Source: Saprospiraceae bacterium (GTDB lineage: Bacteria; Bacteroidota; Bacteroidia; Chitinophagales; Saprospiraceae). Taken from it: a DNA stretch of 64,000 nt. The position numbers and the translations under genes are program-made. The notes under the pieces were generated by a model. That model saw only the letters and a list, made by a program, of their open reading frames with translations, was not told the DNA's origin and ran no database searches. Below are positions 55,583 to 63,200 of this stretch, in pieces; position 1 is the first letter of the stretch, and each line of letters opens with the position of its first letter. The stretch spans positions 172,275 to 236,274 of the forward strand of contig JAEUUP010000089.1 in the NCBI GenBank assembly GCA_016787525.1, written 5' to 3'.

Positions 55583-56143
55583 TCAATTGGGCTTCCATTT
55601 GATATTGCAACCACCACTTGGGTATTGTATTTCTGTCACAGTATCTCCCCTCAGTACAGCATCCAAAACGGCACGTAAATCTTCGCCAGTCACAGGTAAA
55701 TCGTTTTTAGGGCGTGAACCGTCTATCCGACCGCGATAAACCAGTCGTCGTTCGCCATCAAAAACATAAAAATCAGGCGTACAAGCAGCATCGTAAGCCT
55801 TAGCGACTTCTTGCGTTTCGTCGTATAGATATGGAAAAGTGTACCCCTCAGTATGTGCCACGATTTTCATCTTGTCGGGTGCGTCTTGTGGATAATTGTC
55901 CACATCGTTGGAGCTGATGCCGACAAACGATACACCTTTAGGCTGATAATCTTTTGCCAATGCCACAATGCCTGAGTTGACATGCAAGACATAAGGACAG
56001 TGGTTGCACAAAAACATGATGACCATTGCTACATCTGAAGCCACATCATCAAGCGTCAAAATGCGGTCGCTGACGGTATCTGGTAAGCTAAAAAAAGGAG
56101 CTTTTGTGCCGAGAGGAAGCATATTTGATTCTGTAAATGCCAT
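55583..56143 (-). CDS. Thioredoxin-fold (AhpC/TSA-like) protein
   Basis: 186 residues, no signal peptide. Peroxiredoxin-like fold with PLGTKAPFFSLPD at the start, the redox motif CNHCPYV (CxxC), GISSNDVDNYPQD and TPDFYVFDGERRLVYRGRIDGS. This DUF-type thioredoxin family is widespread; it likely acts in thiol redox reactions in the cytoplasm. It is followed upstream by the SET gene (28 bp gap), same direction. Two decamers are read as HTEGY and VLRGD. Confidence 0.9.
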   Translation of the reverse strand: MAFTESNMLPLGTKAPFFSLPDTVSDRILTLDDVASDVAMVIMFLCNHCPYVLHVNSGIVALAKDYQPKGVSFVGISSNDVDNYPQDAPDKMKIVAHTEGYTFPYLYDETQEVAKAYDAACTPDFYVFDGERRLVYRGRIDGSRPKNDLPVTGEDLRAVLDAVLRGDTVTEIQYPSGGCNIKWKPN

Positions 56144-56171
56144 ATTTAGTTGATTTTTAAGCTGAAAACGT

Positions 56172-56567
56172 TTATCTATCTTTTCCGTCAGTCATAAACC
56201 AAGTAGGAGAATTATCGTCTGGGTCGCCGTTATAATTAATGGTGATTTCTTCACCTGCTTCGATATCCCGAACAGCGAAGATTTCGATATATTGTTCGTC
56301 AAATTCCATGAAATAGTCGGCATTGGACGGGGCGAAATGGTTGTAAAGAGAGCCAAAACCCAGCGCAATGGCACATTCTTTTTGGTCATCACCCCAAAGG
56401 AAATAATAATCGTAGAGTGTTGTCGTGTCCAAAACAGCCATTTCCCCTTCTTTCATCACGATGACAGGACAGACTTCAATCATGTCTCCTTTTTTGATGG
56501 GTGAACCAGTGAAAACACCACGTCCGCCGAGTGCGCTCTGAGCGATATAAAGAGTTGGGTTTCTCAT
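56172..56567 (-). CDS. Stand-alone bacterial SET-domain protein
   Basis: 131 residues, just the SET fold. Motifs: ALGGRGVFTGSPIKKGDMIEV (N-flank, SAM-binding start), GFGSLYNHFAPSNADY (N-H motif of the SAM pocket) and AGEEITINYNGD (catalytic Tyr region). It is a lysine methyltransferase-type fold; the bacterial target is unknown. ATG directly follows the TAA of the upstream PepSY-like lipoprotein gene (TAAATG), so translation is probably coupled. Confidence 0.88.
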   Translation of the reverse strand: MRNPTLYIAQSALGGRGVFTGSPIKKGDMIEVCPVIVMKEGEMAVLDTTTLYDYYFLWGDDQKECAIALGFGSLYNHFAPSNADYFMEFDEQYIEIFAVRDIEAGEEITINYNGDPDDNSPTWFMTDGKDR

Positions 56568-57077
56568 TTATTTGTGATTTTGGTCAACACCTTCCTCTTC
56601 TTGTCTTTGAATTTCTTCATTACTGAGGGGGTGCTTTTCTTCTTTGAGTAATTTTCCAGATTCATCAAATTCCAAGTTGATATAATCTGTACTTGTTTCT
56701 AATTCAATTTGATAGGTTCTGCCTTTTTGGCTATCTATCTGCAAACTGACCGCTGCTGCATTTTGGTATTTTTTATCCAATACCTGTTGAATGGCTTTAG
56801 GCAAAGACTCTTGTTCTATAAAAGTTGCAGTATATTGATACACGCCTTTGGCATCGTAGAACGCTTTTTTCTCGATTTCATCATCTGTGAACAAGGCAGA
56901 AAAACCCACATCGAGCGTATCCCAAACGACATCTTGGGCATTAGGGCATCGTTTAGCGAAGTCTTCTTGCATCGGTACAATGGGTTGACCTACTGCCGTC
57001 GGAGGCGTTTTGGGCTGTTCTTTACAAGCCAAAAGACAGATGATTGCCGAAAATAGGGTGAAATAGCGCAATATCAT
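56568..57077 (-). CDS. PepSY-like lipoprotein
   Basis: 169 residues from the ATG at 57077 (MILRYFTLFSAIICLLACKE), giving a lipobox LLAC; the longer frame upstream is not used. The body resembles the BLIP/PepSY-like fold (VVWDTLDVGFSALFTDDEIEKKAFYDAKGVYQYT, LPKAIQQVLDKKYQNAAAVS, YQIELETSTDYINLEFDESGKLL). Such proteins are periplasmic or surface inhibitors/chaperones by family guess. Heads the lipoprotein - SET - thioredoxin-like operon. One decamer is read as HPLSN. Confidence 0.75.
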   Translation of the reverse strand: MILRYFTLFSAIICLLACKEQPKTPPTAVGQPIVPMQEDFAKRCPNAQDVVWDTLDVGFSALFTDDEIEKKAFYDAKGVYQYTATFIEQESLPKAIQQVLDKKYQNAAAVSLQIDSQKGRTYQIELETSTDYINLEFDESGKLLKEEKHPLSNEEIQRQEEEGVDQNHK

Positions 57078-57226
57078 AGATGGTATTTTGTATATCGGCA
57101 AAAATAGAGGGAAAATGTCAAACGGCAAAATATAAGGCGGTTTATGAGGTGGGAGGCAACGCTGTACCCCCTCAGTATTCTGTCTCAAAGACCATCGGAT
57201 GCTCATACTGAGGGGGAGAAAAAGAG

Positions 57227-58609
57227 CTATGATTTTATAATTTTCTTCACAATGAATTGGTTGTCTGACTTAATTTTTGCCATGAATACGCCGTTGGGTA
57301 AGTCTGAAAGTGGTAAAATATGCGATGAAGTATTTATTTCCAAATAGATGGTTTTTAATGTTTTACCTTGTAAATCAATGATTTCGACAGTTGTTTTTTC
57401 ATCCGTAGAAAAATTTAAATTTAAATCTGAGCTGAACGGAATAGGATAAAATATGGCTGTTTTTTCACTCAAATCACCTACGCCCACCGTAGGTGCAAGT
57501 GTAAACACCTTTTCAACTGTCTGTGACTTGAAATTTGCGACCACACGCCATGTACCAGCCGAACTATTTGGCAAAGTGAGCGACCAATACCACCAAGAAG
57601 CGTTGTAGGTACTCGGCGAGGTATGTGTCCAAGTGGCTGCTGTTGCACCTGTGGGTGAGTAAATTGTGTAAGTAGTCACGTCACCTTGCGATTGGTCGTG
57701 AAAATAAGCTGTTACATAGATTTTGCTGCCATAAGCAAACTGATAGGTATCGTTGGGTTGGTCATTATAGGTCACGCAATCGCCTTCAACGGCAGGCGTT
57801 TTGCCGAGTTGCAGACGATTGAGCGTTGGGTCGCGCCACGGTTTTTGGTTTGCCCACCAAGTGACCGAACTCAGTGCATTACACGAACCCACGAAAGGGT
57901 CAATCAATTTTCCTGCACTATTGTAAACTTCAAAATGCAAATGTGGTCCCGTCGAACAGCCAGAACTGCCCACCACGCCCAAATATTCTCCTTTGGCAAC
58001 TGATGCGCCAACGTTTTTTGTGGTTTGACTGTTTTTCTTCATGTGACCATACCACGACACCGAATTGTCGGCGTGGCGCACAGCAATAGCATTCCAATCG
58101 TAATTGACGCAAGAACAGTGTTTATCCTCAAAACCATCAATTTTATAAATAATTACACCCGCTTCTGCTGCAATAATGTGTAGTGAATTATCATCCATAC
58201 GCTTCCAGCCGAATGGATAGGTAAAAATGTCTGTACCTTTGTGACCATCGTAAGTTCTTGAGTTACAATTATAATCTTGCACACTACCTGTGGCGGTATT
58301 CTGATCAACAAAATTACTGATGCCGTAGTAGCTTGGATCGGCATCGAAACCCGAAGCTTGTTTCAGAGGCCAATCGAAAGCCACAACTTGTGGTGAACGC
58401 AACTGTGCAAATGCACCTTCACGCTCCAATCGCTCAATATTGGTCGCAATTTGGGTTTGCATCGCTTCTCTGATGGCAGGCGATACGCATTCGGTAGGCG
58501 TGTATTCTGCTGCGCCACCTTCAAAGAATTGTACTGAGGGGGTGCTATTCTGTGCCGAGATACAAAAAGAGAACAGAACAAAAACACCCACTGACAAATA
58601 ACGTTTCAT
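57227..58609 (-). CDS. M23 (LytM) peptidase with T9SS type A sorting domain
   Basis: 460 residues with signal peptide MKRYLSVGVFVLFSFCISAQ. Zinc ligands of the LytM fold: TYDGHKGTDIFTYPFG (His, Asp) and GPHLHFEVYN (HxH). A beta-sandwich domain (YGSKIYVTAYFHDQS ... WYWSLTLPNSSAGTWRVVANF) follows, then a T9SS type A end (IFYPIPFSSDLNLNF, DLQGKTLKTIYLE, GVFMAKIKSDNQ). It should cut peptide cross-links, of cell wall or of other proteins, at the cell surface. One decamer is read as TPSVQ just after the signal peptide. Confidence 0.94.
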   Translation of the reverse strand: MKRYLSVGVFVLFSFCISAQNSTPSVQFFEGGAAEYTPTECVSPAIREAMQTQIATNIERLEREGAFAQLRSPQVVAFDWPLKQASGFDADPSYYGISNFVDQNTATGSVQDYNCNSRTYDGHKGTDIFTYPFGWKRMDDNSLHIIAAEAGVIIYKIDGFEDKHCSCVNYDWNAIAVRHADNSVSWYGHMKKNSQTTKNVGASVAKGEYLGVVGSSGCSTGPHLHFEVYNSAGKLIDPFVGSCNALSSVTWWANQKPWRDPTLNRLQLGKTPAVEGDCVTYNDQPNDTYQFAYGSKIYVTAYFHDQSQGDVTTYTIYSPTGATAATWTHTSPSTYNASWWYWSLTLPNSSAGTWRVVANFKSQTVEKVFTLAPTVGVGDLSEKTAIFYPIPFSSDLNLNFSTDEKTTVEIIDLQGKTLKTIYLEINTSSHILPLSDLPNGVFMAKIKSDNQFIVKKIIKS

Positions 58610-58723
58610 ATTTTTTCGTTAGTTTGAATGACGTAAAAAGTTTTTGTTTACACGAACAAATACCTGATTTAGTTGCTTTTAGCCTGTTTTATTTCTTTTT
58701 TAATCATTGAAAATCAATTTTTT

Positions 58724-59653
58724 ATGCTTTTAAAAAACGTTTTTTTAGCTATTTTCTTAATCATGCAAACCTGTAGTGAACAATCTTCAAAAGGGCAAAA
58801 TACCGTGAGCGATGTCCTGCCCTACGATTTGTCGAAACCATCCACTTCTTTTGATTTGGCGACACCTTTGCACGAAATCTCTGGTCTGACAGCTTCTCCC
58901 AATGCCGAGCAATTGGCTTGTTTGCAAGATGAGATAGGACAATTGTTTTATATTGATAAAAAAACGGGCAAAGCGACCCCCTCAGTCATTTTCCAAAATT
59001 CAGGCGATTTTGAAGGTATTGAGTTTGTAGGCGACACGCTTTGGGCGGTTACGAGCAAAGGCAAATTGTTCAAAATGTGGCATTTAGACAAAACGCCGTT
59101 CGACATTCAAGTTTTCAAAGTTGAAAGTTTGCGAAATGCCAATATCGAAGGTTTAGGCTACAATCGGCAGACGCATCAATTATTACTCGCTGCCAAAGGT
59201 GAAAAAACAGATGGGGCAACTCTACGCACGATTTGGGCATTCGATACACAACAAACGACCCCCTCTCCAAAGGAGTCTATGACAGTATCAAAAGTATTTG
59301 ATGTGCAACTGGCTGATTTTCAATCGTTTTTAAAGCAAAAAACAGACAAACGCTACGCTAAACTCACAAAAGACTATATCGAAAACCCTACGCCTGCGGG
59401 TTTTGAGTTTGGTCCATCGGGCATTGCGGTTCAGCCACAAAACGGACATACATATATCGTGTCTGCAACCAATCGGACGCTCATTGTGTTAGATGCTGCG
59501 GGCAAAATTTTAGATATGGCAAAATTGGACAAAACGCTCTTCCCTCAACCCGAAGGTTTGTGCTTCGATGCGGACGGCACATTGTATATCAGCAACGAGG
59601 CAAAAGACGGCTCAAATGCTAATTTATTGGTTTTCAATAAGCAGGCAAAATAA
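58724..59653 (+). CDS. SdiA-regulated-domain-like beta-propeller lipoprotein
   Basis: 309 residues from the ATG at 58724; the first 17 codons of the longer frame do not give a better signal. Signal region VFLAIFLIMQTC suggests a lipoprotein. The body has SdiA-regulated-domain features: LHEISGLTASPNAEQLACLQDE, GDFEGIEFVGDTLWAVTSKGKL, NIEGLGYNRQTHQLLLAAKG, FGPSGIAVQPQNGHTYIVSATNR, PQPEGLCFDADGTLYISNEA. A six-bladed propeller outside the inner membrane is expected; role unknown. One decamer variant (ending in C) is read as TPSVI. Confidence 0.85.
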   Translation: MLLKNVFLAIFLIMQTCSEQSSKGQNTVSDVLPYDLSKPSTSFDLATPLHEISGLTASPNAEQLACLQDEIGQLFYIDKKTGKATPSVIFQNSGDFEGIEFVGDTLWAVTSKGKLFKMWHLDKTPFDIQVFKVESLRNANIEGLGYNRQTHQLLLAAKGEKTDGATLRTIWAFDTQQTTPSPKESMTVSKVFDVQLADFQSFLKQKTDKRYAKLTKDYIENPTPAGFEFGPSGIAVQPQNGHTYIVSATNRTLIVLDAAGKILDMAKLDKTLFPQPEGLCFDADGTLYISNEAKDGSNANLLVFNKQAK

Positions 59654-59822
59654 ACTTTGAACCGTTTTTGGAAGATTTTAAGAATGTTAGGGCAAAAGTT
59701 TGGTTTTCTGAGAACGTATATAGACTTTTGTATGTGTTTTTGAAAAGTACAGAAAATAACAGATTTTTCGGCACGACAGTCCGATAAAAGCAAAAAATTT
59801 AGCAATAATCAATAATAAAGAA

Positions 59823-61064
59823 ATGGCTGTTATAGAAATAAAAGTTCCGAGCATTGCGGAGTCCATCACAGAAGTCACCTTATCGCAATGGCTTAAAGAA
59901 GACGGTGCAATTATCAAAAGAGACGAACCTATTTGCGAATTTGAATCTGACAAAGCAACACTTGAGTTGCCAGCCGAAGTGGGGGGCAAGTTAATACATG
60001 TCGCTACTGAGGGGTCAGATTTGAAAATCGGTGATGTTGTTGCCAAAATTGATACCGATGCTGCTGCTGCCTCAGCTGCAACCGAAGTCACTAAAGCAGA
60101 AGTGGCAAGTCCAGCACCTGCAACGACTTCATCTGCAAGTAATTATGCAACAGGTACACCCTCACCCGCAGCTCAAAAAATATTGGCAGAAGGCGGTGTT
60201 TCGTCCAGCGATGTTAGTGGGACAGGTAGAGACGGGCGTATCACAAAGGACGATGCGCAAAAAGCAGTTGCCAATAAACCAGCACCAGAGCCAGCAAAAA
60301 TCGAAAAACCCGCACCTAAAGCCGAAGCACCTGTTGCTGTATCCGCAGGAGCGTTTAACAGAGGTGAGCGTCGAGTCAAAATGTCGCGTATGCGTCAAAC
60401 CATTGCCAAACGTTTGGTTTCTGCTAAAAATACAACAGCCATGTTGACCACATTCAACGAGGTGGACATGTCGGCGGTATTTGCATTACGGGAAAAATAT
60501 CAAGATAAATTTGTCAAAAAATACGGTATTAAGCTCGGTTTCATGTCCATTTTTGCCAAAGCTTGTGCTAAGGTTTTGTTGGAAATGCCTGATGTGAATG
60601 CTTTCATTGACAGCACAACGAATGAAATCATTTATCACGACTATGCCGACATTTCATTGGCCATTTCGACTCCGACAGGTTTGGTTGTGCCGCCGATTCG
60701 CAACGTTGAGTCTTTGAGTTTTGCCGATTTTGAGAAAAAATTGAAAGATTTGGCAGCTAAAGCACGTGATGGCAAATTGACTTTAGAAGAAATGTCTGGC
60801 GGTACGTTCACTATCACCAATGGTGGCGTATTTGGTTCTTTGATGTCCACACCGATTATCAATGAGCCGCAATCTGCCATTTTGGGTATGCACGCTATCA
60901 AAGACCGCCCTGTGGTGGTAGATGGTCAAATCGTAATTCGCCCGATGATGTACTTAGCGTTGAGCTACGATCACCGCATCATTGACGGTTCTACTTCCGT
61001 CACTTTCTTGGTAAAAGTAAAAGAATTGATTGAAGACCCAACAAGTTTGTTGTTGGATTTATAG
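59823..61064 (+). CDS. sucB: Dihydrolipoyllysine succinyltransferase (2-oxoglutarate dehydrogenase E2)
   Basis: 413 residues. The lipoyl domain (1-75) has lipoyl Lys44 in FESDKATLE; an Ala/Pro linker, the E1/E3-binding domain ([32 protein letters not shown], about 112-145), a second linker, and the catalytic domain (180-413) ending with the catalytic His in SYDHRIIDG. Length and linker type match OdhB/SucB. The E1 gene is not in the window. The TAG stop (61062-61064) lies within the probable target duplication of the adjacent MITE-like element. One decamer is read as ATEGS in the lipoyl domain. Confidence 0.95.
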   Translation: MAVIEIKVPSIAESITEVTLSQWLKEDGAIIKRDEPICEFESDKATLELPAEVGGKLIHVATEGSDLKIGDVVAKIDTDAAAASAATEVTKAEVASPAPATTSSASNYATGTPSPAAQKILAEGGVSSSDVSGTGRDGRITKDDAQKAVANKPAPEPAKIEKPAPKAEAPVAVSAGAFNRGERRVKMSRMRQTIAKRLVSAKNTTAMLTTFNEVDMSAVFALREKYQDKFVKKYGIKLGFMSIFAKACAKVLLEMPDVNAFIDSTTNEIIYHDYADISLAISTPTGLVVPPIRNVESLSFADFEKKLKDLAAKARDGKLTLEEMSGGTFTITNGGVFGSLMSTPIINEPQSAILGMHAIKDRPVVVDGQIVIRPMMYLALSYDHRIIDGSTSVTFLVKVKELIEDPTSLLLDL

Positions 61065-61067
61065 TAT

Positions 61068-61259
61068 CAATACTTCGGTAGTTTTTTAAGCGTAAATAAC
61101 GCCGCCTGTGGCGGCGGAGTGGACTTTTTGGAGGGAAGGTTTAATTTTTTTCAAGTTCGGGCTGCGCCCGAACTTGAAAAAAATTAAACCTTCCCTCCAT
61201 TCCCCCTTTTTTCGGCGGCGAAGCAGCCGTTTTTCAACTAAAAAATTACCGAAGTATTG
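61068..61259. mobile_element. MITE-like inverted-repeat element, copy 2, with target duplication
   Basis: 192 bp. Terminal inverted repeats CAATACTTCGGTA (61068-61080) and TACCGAAGTATTG (61247-61259), extended by TTTTTT/AAAAAA. Direct repeat TAGTAT flanks both ends (61062-61067 and 61260-61265), typical of a target-site duplication. Inside are GCCGCC hairpins and a perfect 69-bp palindrome (61130-61198). No coding capacity. It shares GGCGGCG-GGACTTT-GGAG with the element at 5583-5797. Confidence 0.7.
61130..61198. repeat. Perfect 69-bp palindrome
   Basis: 33-bp arms starting GGAGGGAAGGTTTAATTTTT with loop TGC. The centre is GTTCGGGC-TGC-GCCCGAAC. Confidence 0.92.
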
Positions 61260-61279
61260 TAGTATCTGTAGTCAGAAAA

Positions 61280-61326
61280 AGGAATAGCCTCAATTTTCAG
61301 CACTGAAAGTTGAGGCTATTTTTTAT
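61280..61326. terminator. Intrinsic terminator
   Basis: Stem GAATAGCCTCAA / TTGAGGCTATTTTTT (inner part also paired as CAGCACTG), between the convergent sucB and T9SS genes. Confidence 0.88.
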
Positions 61327-61346
61327 GATATAATGTGCCAATAGAC

Positions 61347-62693
61347 TCACTGACTTATCACAATCGAACCCGTACTGAGGGGGGTATTATCTTTCATAAT
61401 TCTATAGAAATACACGCCCGAACTGAGGTTTTTGCGGTGGAAAAGTAGTTTTTCGCCCACAAAAGGTTCATTTCTGACCAATTTGCCTAAACCGTCAAAA
61501 AGTAAGAGTTGCACTTTGGTATCTGTTTTTATTTGTGTCTCAAACGTAGCCATTTCGACAATTGGGTTAGGATAAATCACCACTGTATTGTTAGACAACA
61601 TCGCCAATTGACCTTTTATACGACTTTCATTTTGTTTGACATTGGTTTGCAACGTTTGGCAAAGTGTGAATACAGAGGGAATACTCACAGCTTTCGGATA
61701 GCTATCAAAATACGCTGTTTGGAAAGCTTGCAATGCCAAACGGTTGACACCAAAGCTTGCTGATTCGTCGCTAAATATTTGACTATCAGACTTTTTGACA
61801 TTAGACGAGTCTATTTGGTTGGTTGATTGAATATCGCCATTGGTTGGCAAAATAAAAATAATGACATCTTCTATGATGATATGGTTCTTGCTGTATCTAG
61901 CTGTGTTTGCACCTGCTACCACCACCGACGACACTGCTGCTGCTCGTTGAATTGTAGCAGAACTAATCGTGTCTGGATAAATGTGTGCATCTGAGCAAAC
62001 GGTTTGGTTGATAGGAGCATAGGTTGAGCAGCTGGCTTTGGCTTTCACAGTGAAACGACCAACTCCATTGACAGGTACATCGCCTACGTTGAAACGCATG
62101 ATTTGACCTCTCTGCGATTGCGGCATCTGCGAAGCTTCCACAAAGGTCAAAGATGCATCGAGCACAAAATCAATGTAGGCGTTTTTAGCCAATGATGTAC
62201 CGTTGTTCGCATAGCGGATGGTGTAAACGTTTTCGGCACAATTTTGAAAATTTGGGGCTTTCACATCCACCTGCATAGCTGGGCTGGATGCAGCGGCTTT
62301 CATAGCAAAGTCGAGAGCAATTTCACTACCTTTTGAAGAAAATTTTGTATAAGTGTCTTGTTGGAAGGGCAGCCAGTAGCGATTGGGTGTGATGACGTTA
62401 ATTTTATATGTGCCTAACTCTAATTTGAATTGGTATTGACCTAATCTATCTGTCGCTGTCCAATAAATTTGTCCAGTTGTGGTGTTTTCGGCTTTTACAA
62501 ACCACCCCCTCAGTATCTGTTCATTGTCGAAAGCGGCATTTTGGTTTTGGTCAAAAAAAACTTTACCCGATAGGATATTCAAAGGATTGTCAGAAATTTT
62601 TTCCAGATAAATAGAAGCTTGTTGTTGCCCCCTCAGTAAAAAGGGCAAAAACAAAATGACACTACCGACGATTAAATAATATTTCTTTGCCAT
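61347..62693 (-). CDS. Secreted SdrD-B-like protein with T9SS type A sorting domain
   Basis: 448 residues from MAKKYYLIVGS at 62693 (an ATG two codons earlier is possible). Signal peptide [15 protein letters not shown]. Residues about 45-125 are an SdrD-B-like collagen-binding-type fold (GKVFFDQNQNAAFDNEQIL, DRLGQYQFKLELGTYKINVITP), then a DUF11-like repeat (YTIRYANNGTSLAKNAYIDFVLDASLTFVE). The end is a T9SS type A domain (VVIYPNPIVEMATFE, FDGLGKLVRNEPF, SGVYFYRIMKDN). Surface adhesin-like role is inferred. Three decamers: LLRGQ in the signal peptide, ILRGW, and TPLST three residues before the final strand. Confidence 0.88.
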   Translation of the reverse strand: MAKKYYLIVGSVILFLPFLLRGQQQASIYLEKISDNPLNILSGKVFFDQNQNAAFDNEQILRGWFVKAENTTTGQIYWTATDRLGQYQFKLELGTYKINVITPNRYWLPFQQDTYTKFSSKGSEIALDFAMKAAASSPAMQVDVKAPNFQNCAENVYTIRYANNGTSLAKNAYIDFVLDASLTFVEASQMPQSQRGQIMRFNVGDVPVNGVGRFTVKAKASCSTYAPINQTVCSDAHIYPDTISSATIQRAAAVSSVVVAGANTARYSKNHIIIEDVIIFILPTNGDIQSTNQIDSSNVKKSDSQIFSDESASFGVNRLALQAFQTAYFDSYPKAVSIPSVFTLCQTLQTNVKQNESRIKGQLAMLSNNTVVIYPNPIVEMATFETQIKTDTKVQLLLFDGLGKLVRNEPFVGEKLLFHRKNLSSGVYFYRIMKDNTPLSTGSIVISQ

Positions 62694-62699
62694 GGTCAA

Positions 62700-63200
62700 A
62701 TCCCCGATTTTTCTTTAAACTTATCTTCGAGTATCTCAACAATTTTAGTTTTTCTTTGCATACCGAAACTAAAATCTATTTTTTACTCACAATGGTACTT
62801 TTGGCAGGCTTTTGATGAGGTCAATCAATCAATGATAACGTATAAATGGTCCAATTCGCCGTTCTTATGAGAGAGGTATTTTTCCAATATCGCAAATTTC
62901 ACCTTATTTTCTGAGATAGCAAAATACAGATTTAATAGATTCTCAAATTTTAGTCGAAAATAATTATTGATAATCAATGTTTTATTGAATATAAAATCAA
63001 AACAGAAATGATATTAAAATGAGAATACGTCGAAAATCGCACCTCATTTTAGCTTTTATGAAAAAAACGCCAACTTCTGTCCCCATTTTTGTGGGCAATT
63101 GAACAAAACGAGTGGATTTTTCTTTTTGTAGAAGTTACCAATTATTCACCAGATTGTTTTTGTGAAAAAAATACCTGAATTAAGACCTAACGCTCATCTT
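62700..63200. other. Intergenic region between divergent genes
   Basis: 500 bp, AT rich, with no decamer and no gene visible. Promoters for the flanking divergent genes must lie here, but I find no convincing TTTG/TAnnTTTG pair. Confidence 0.4.
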
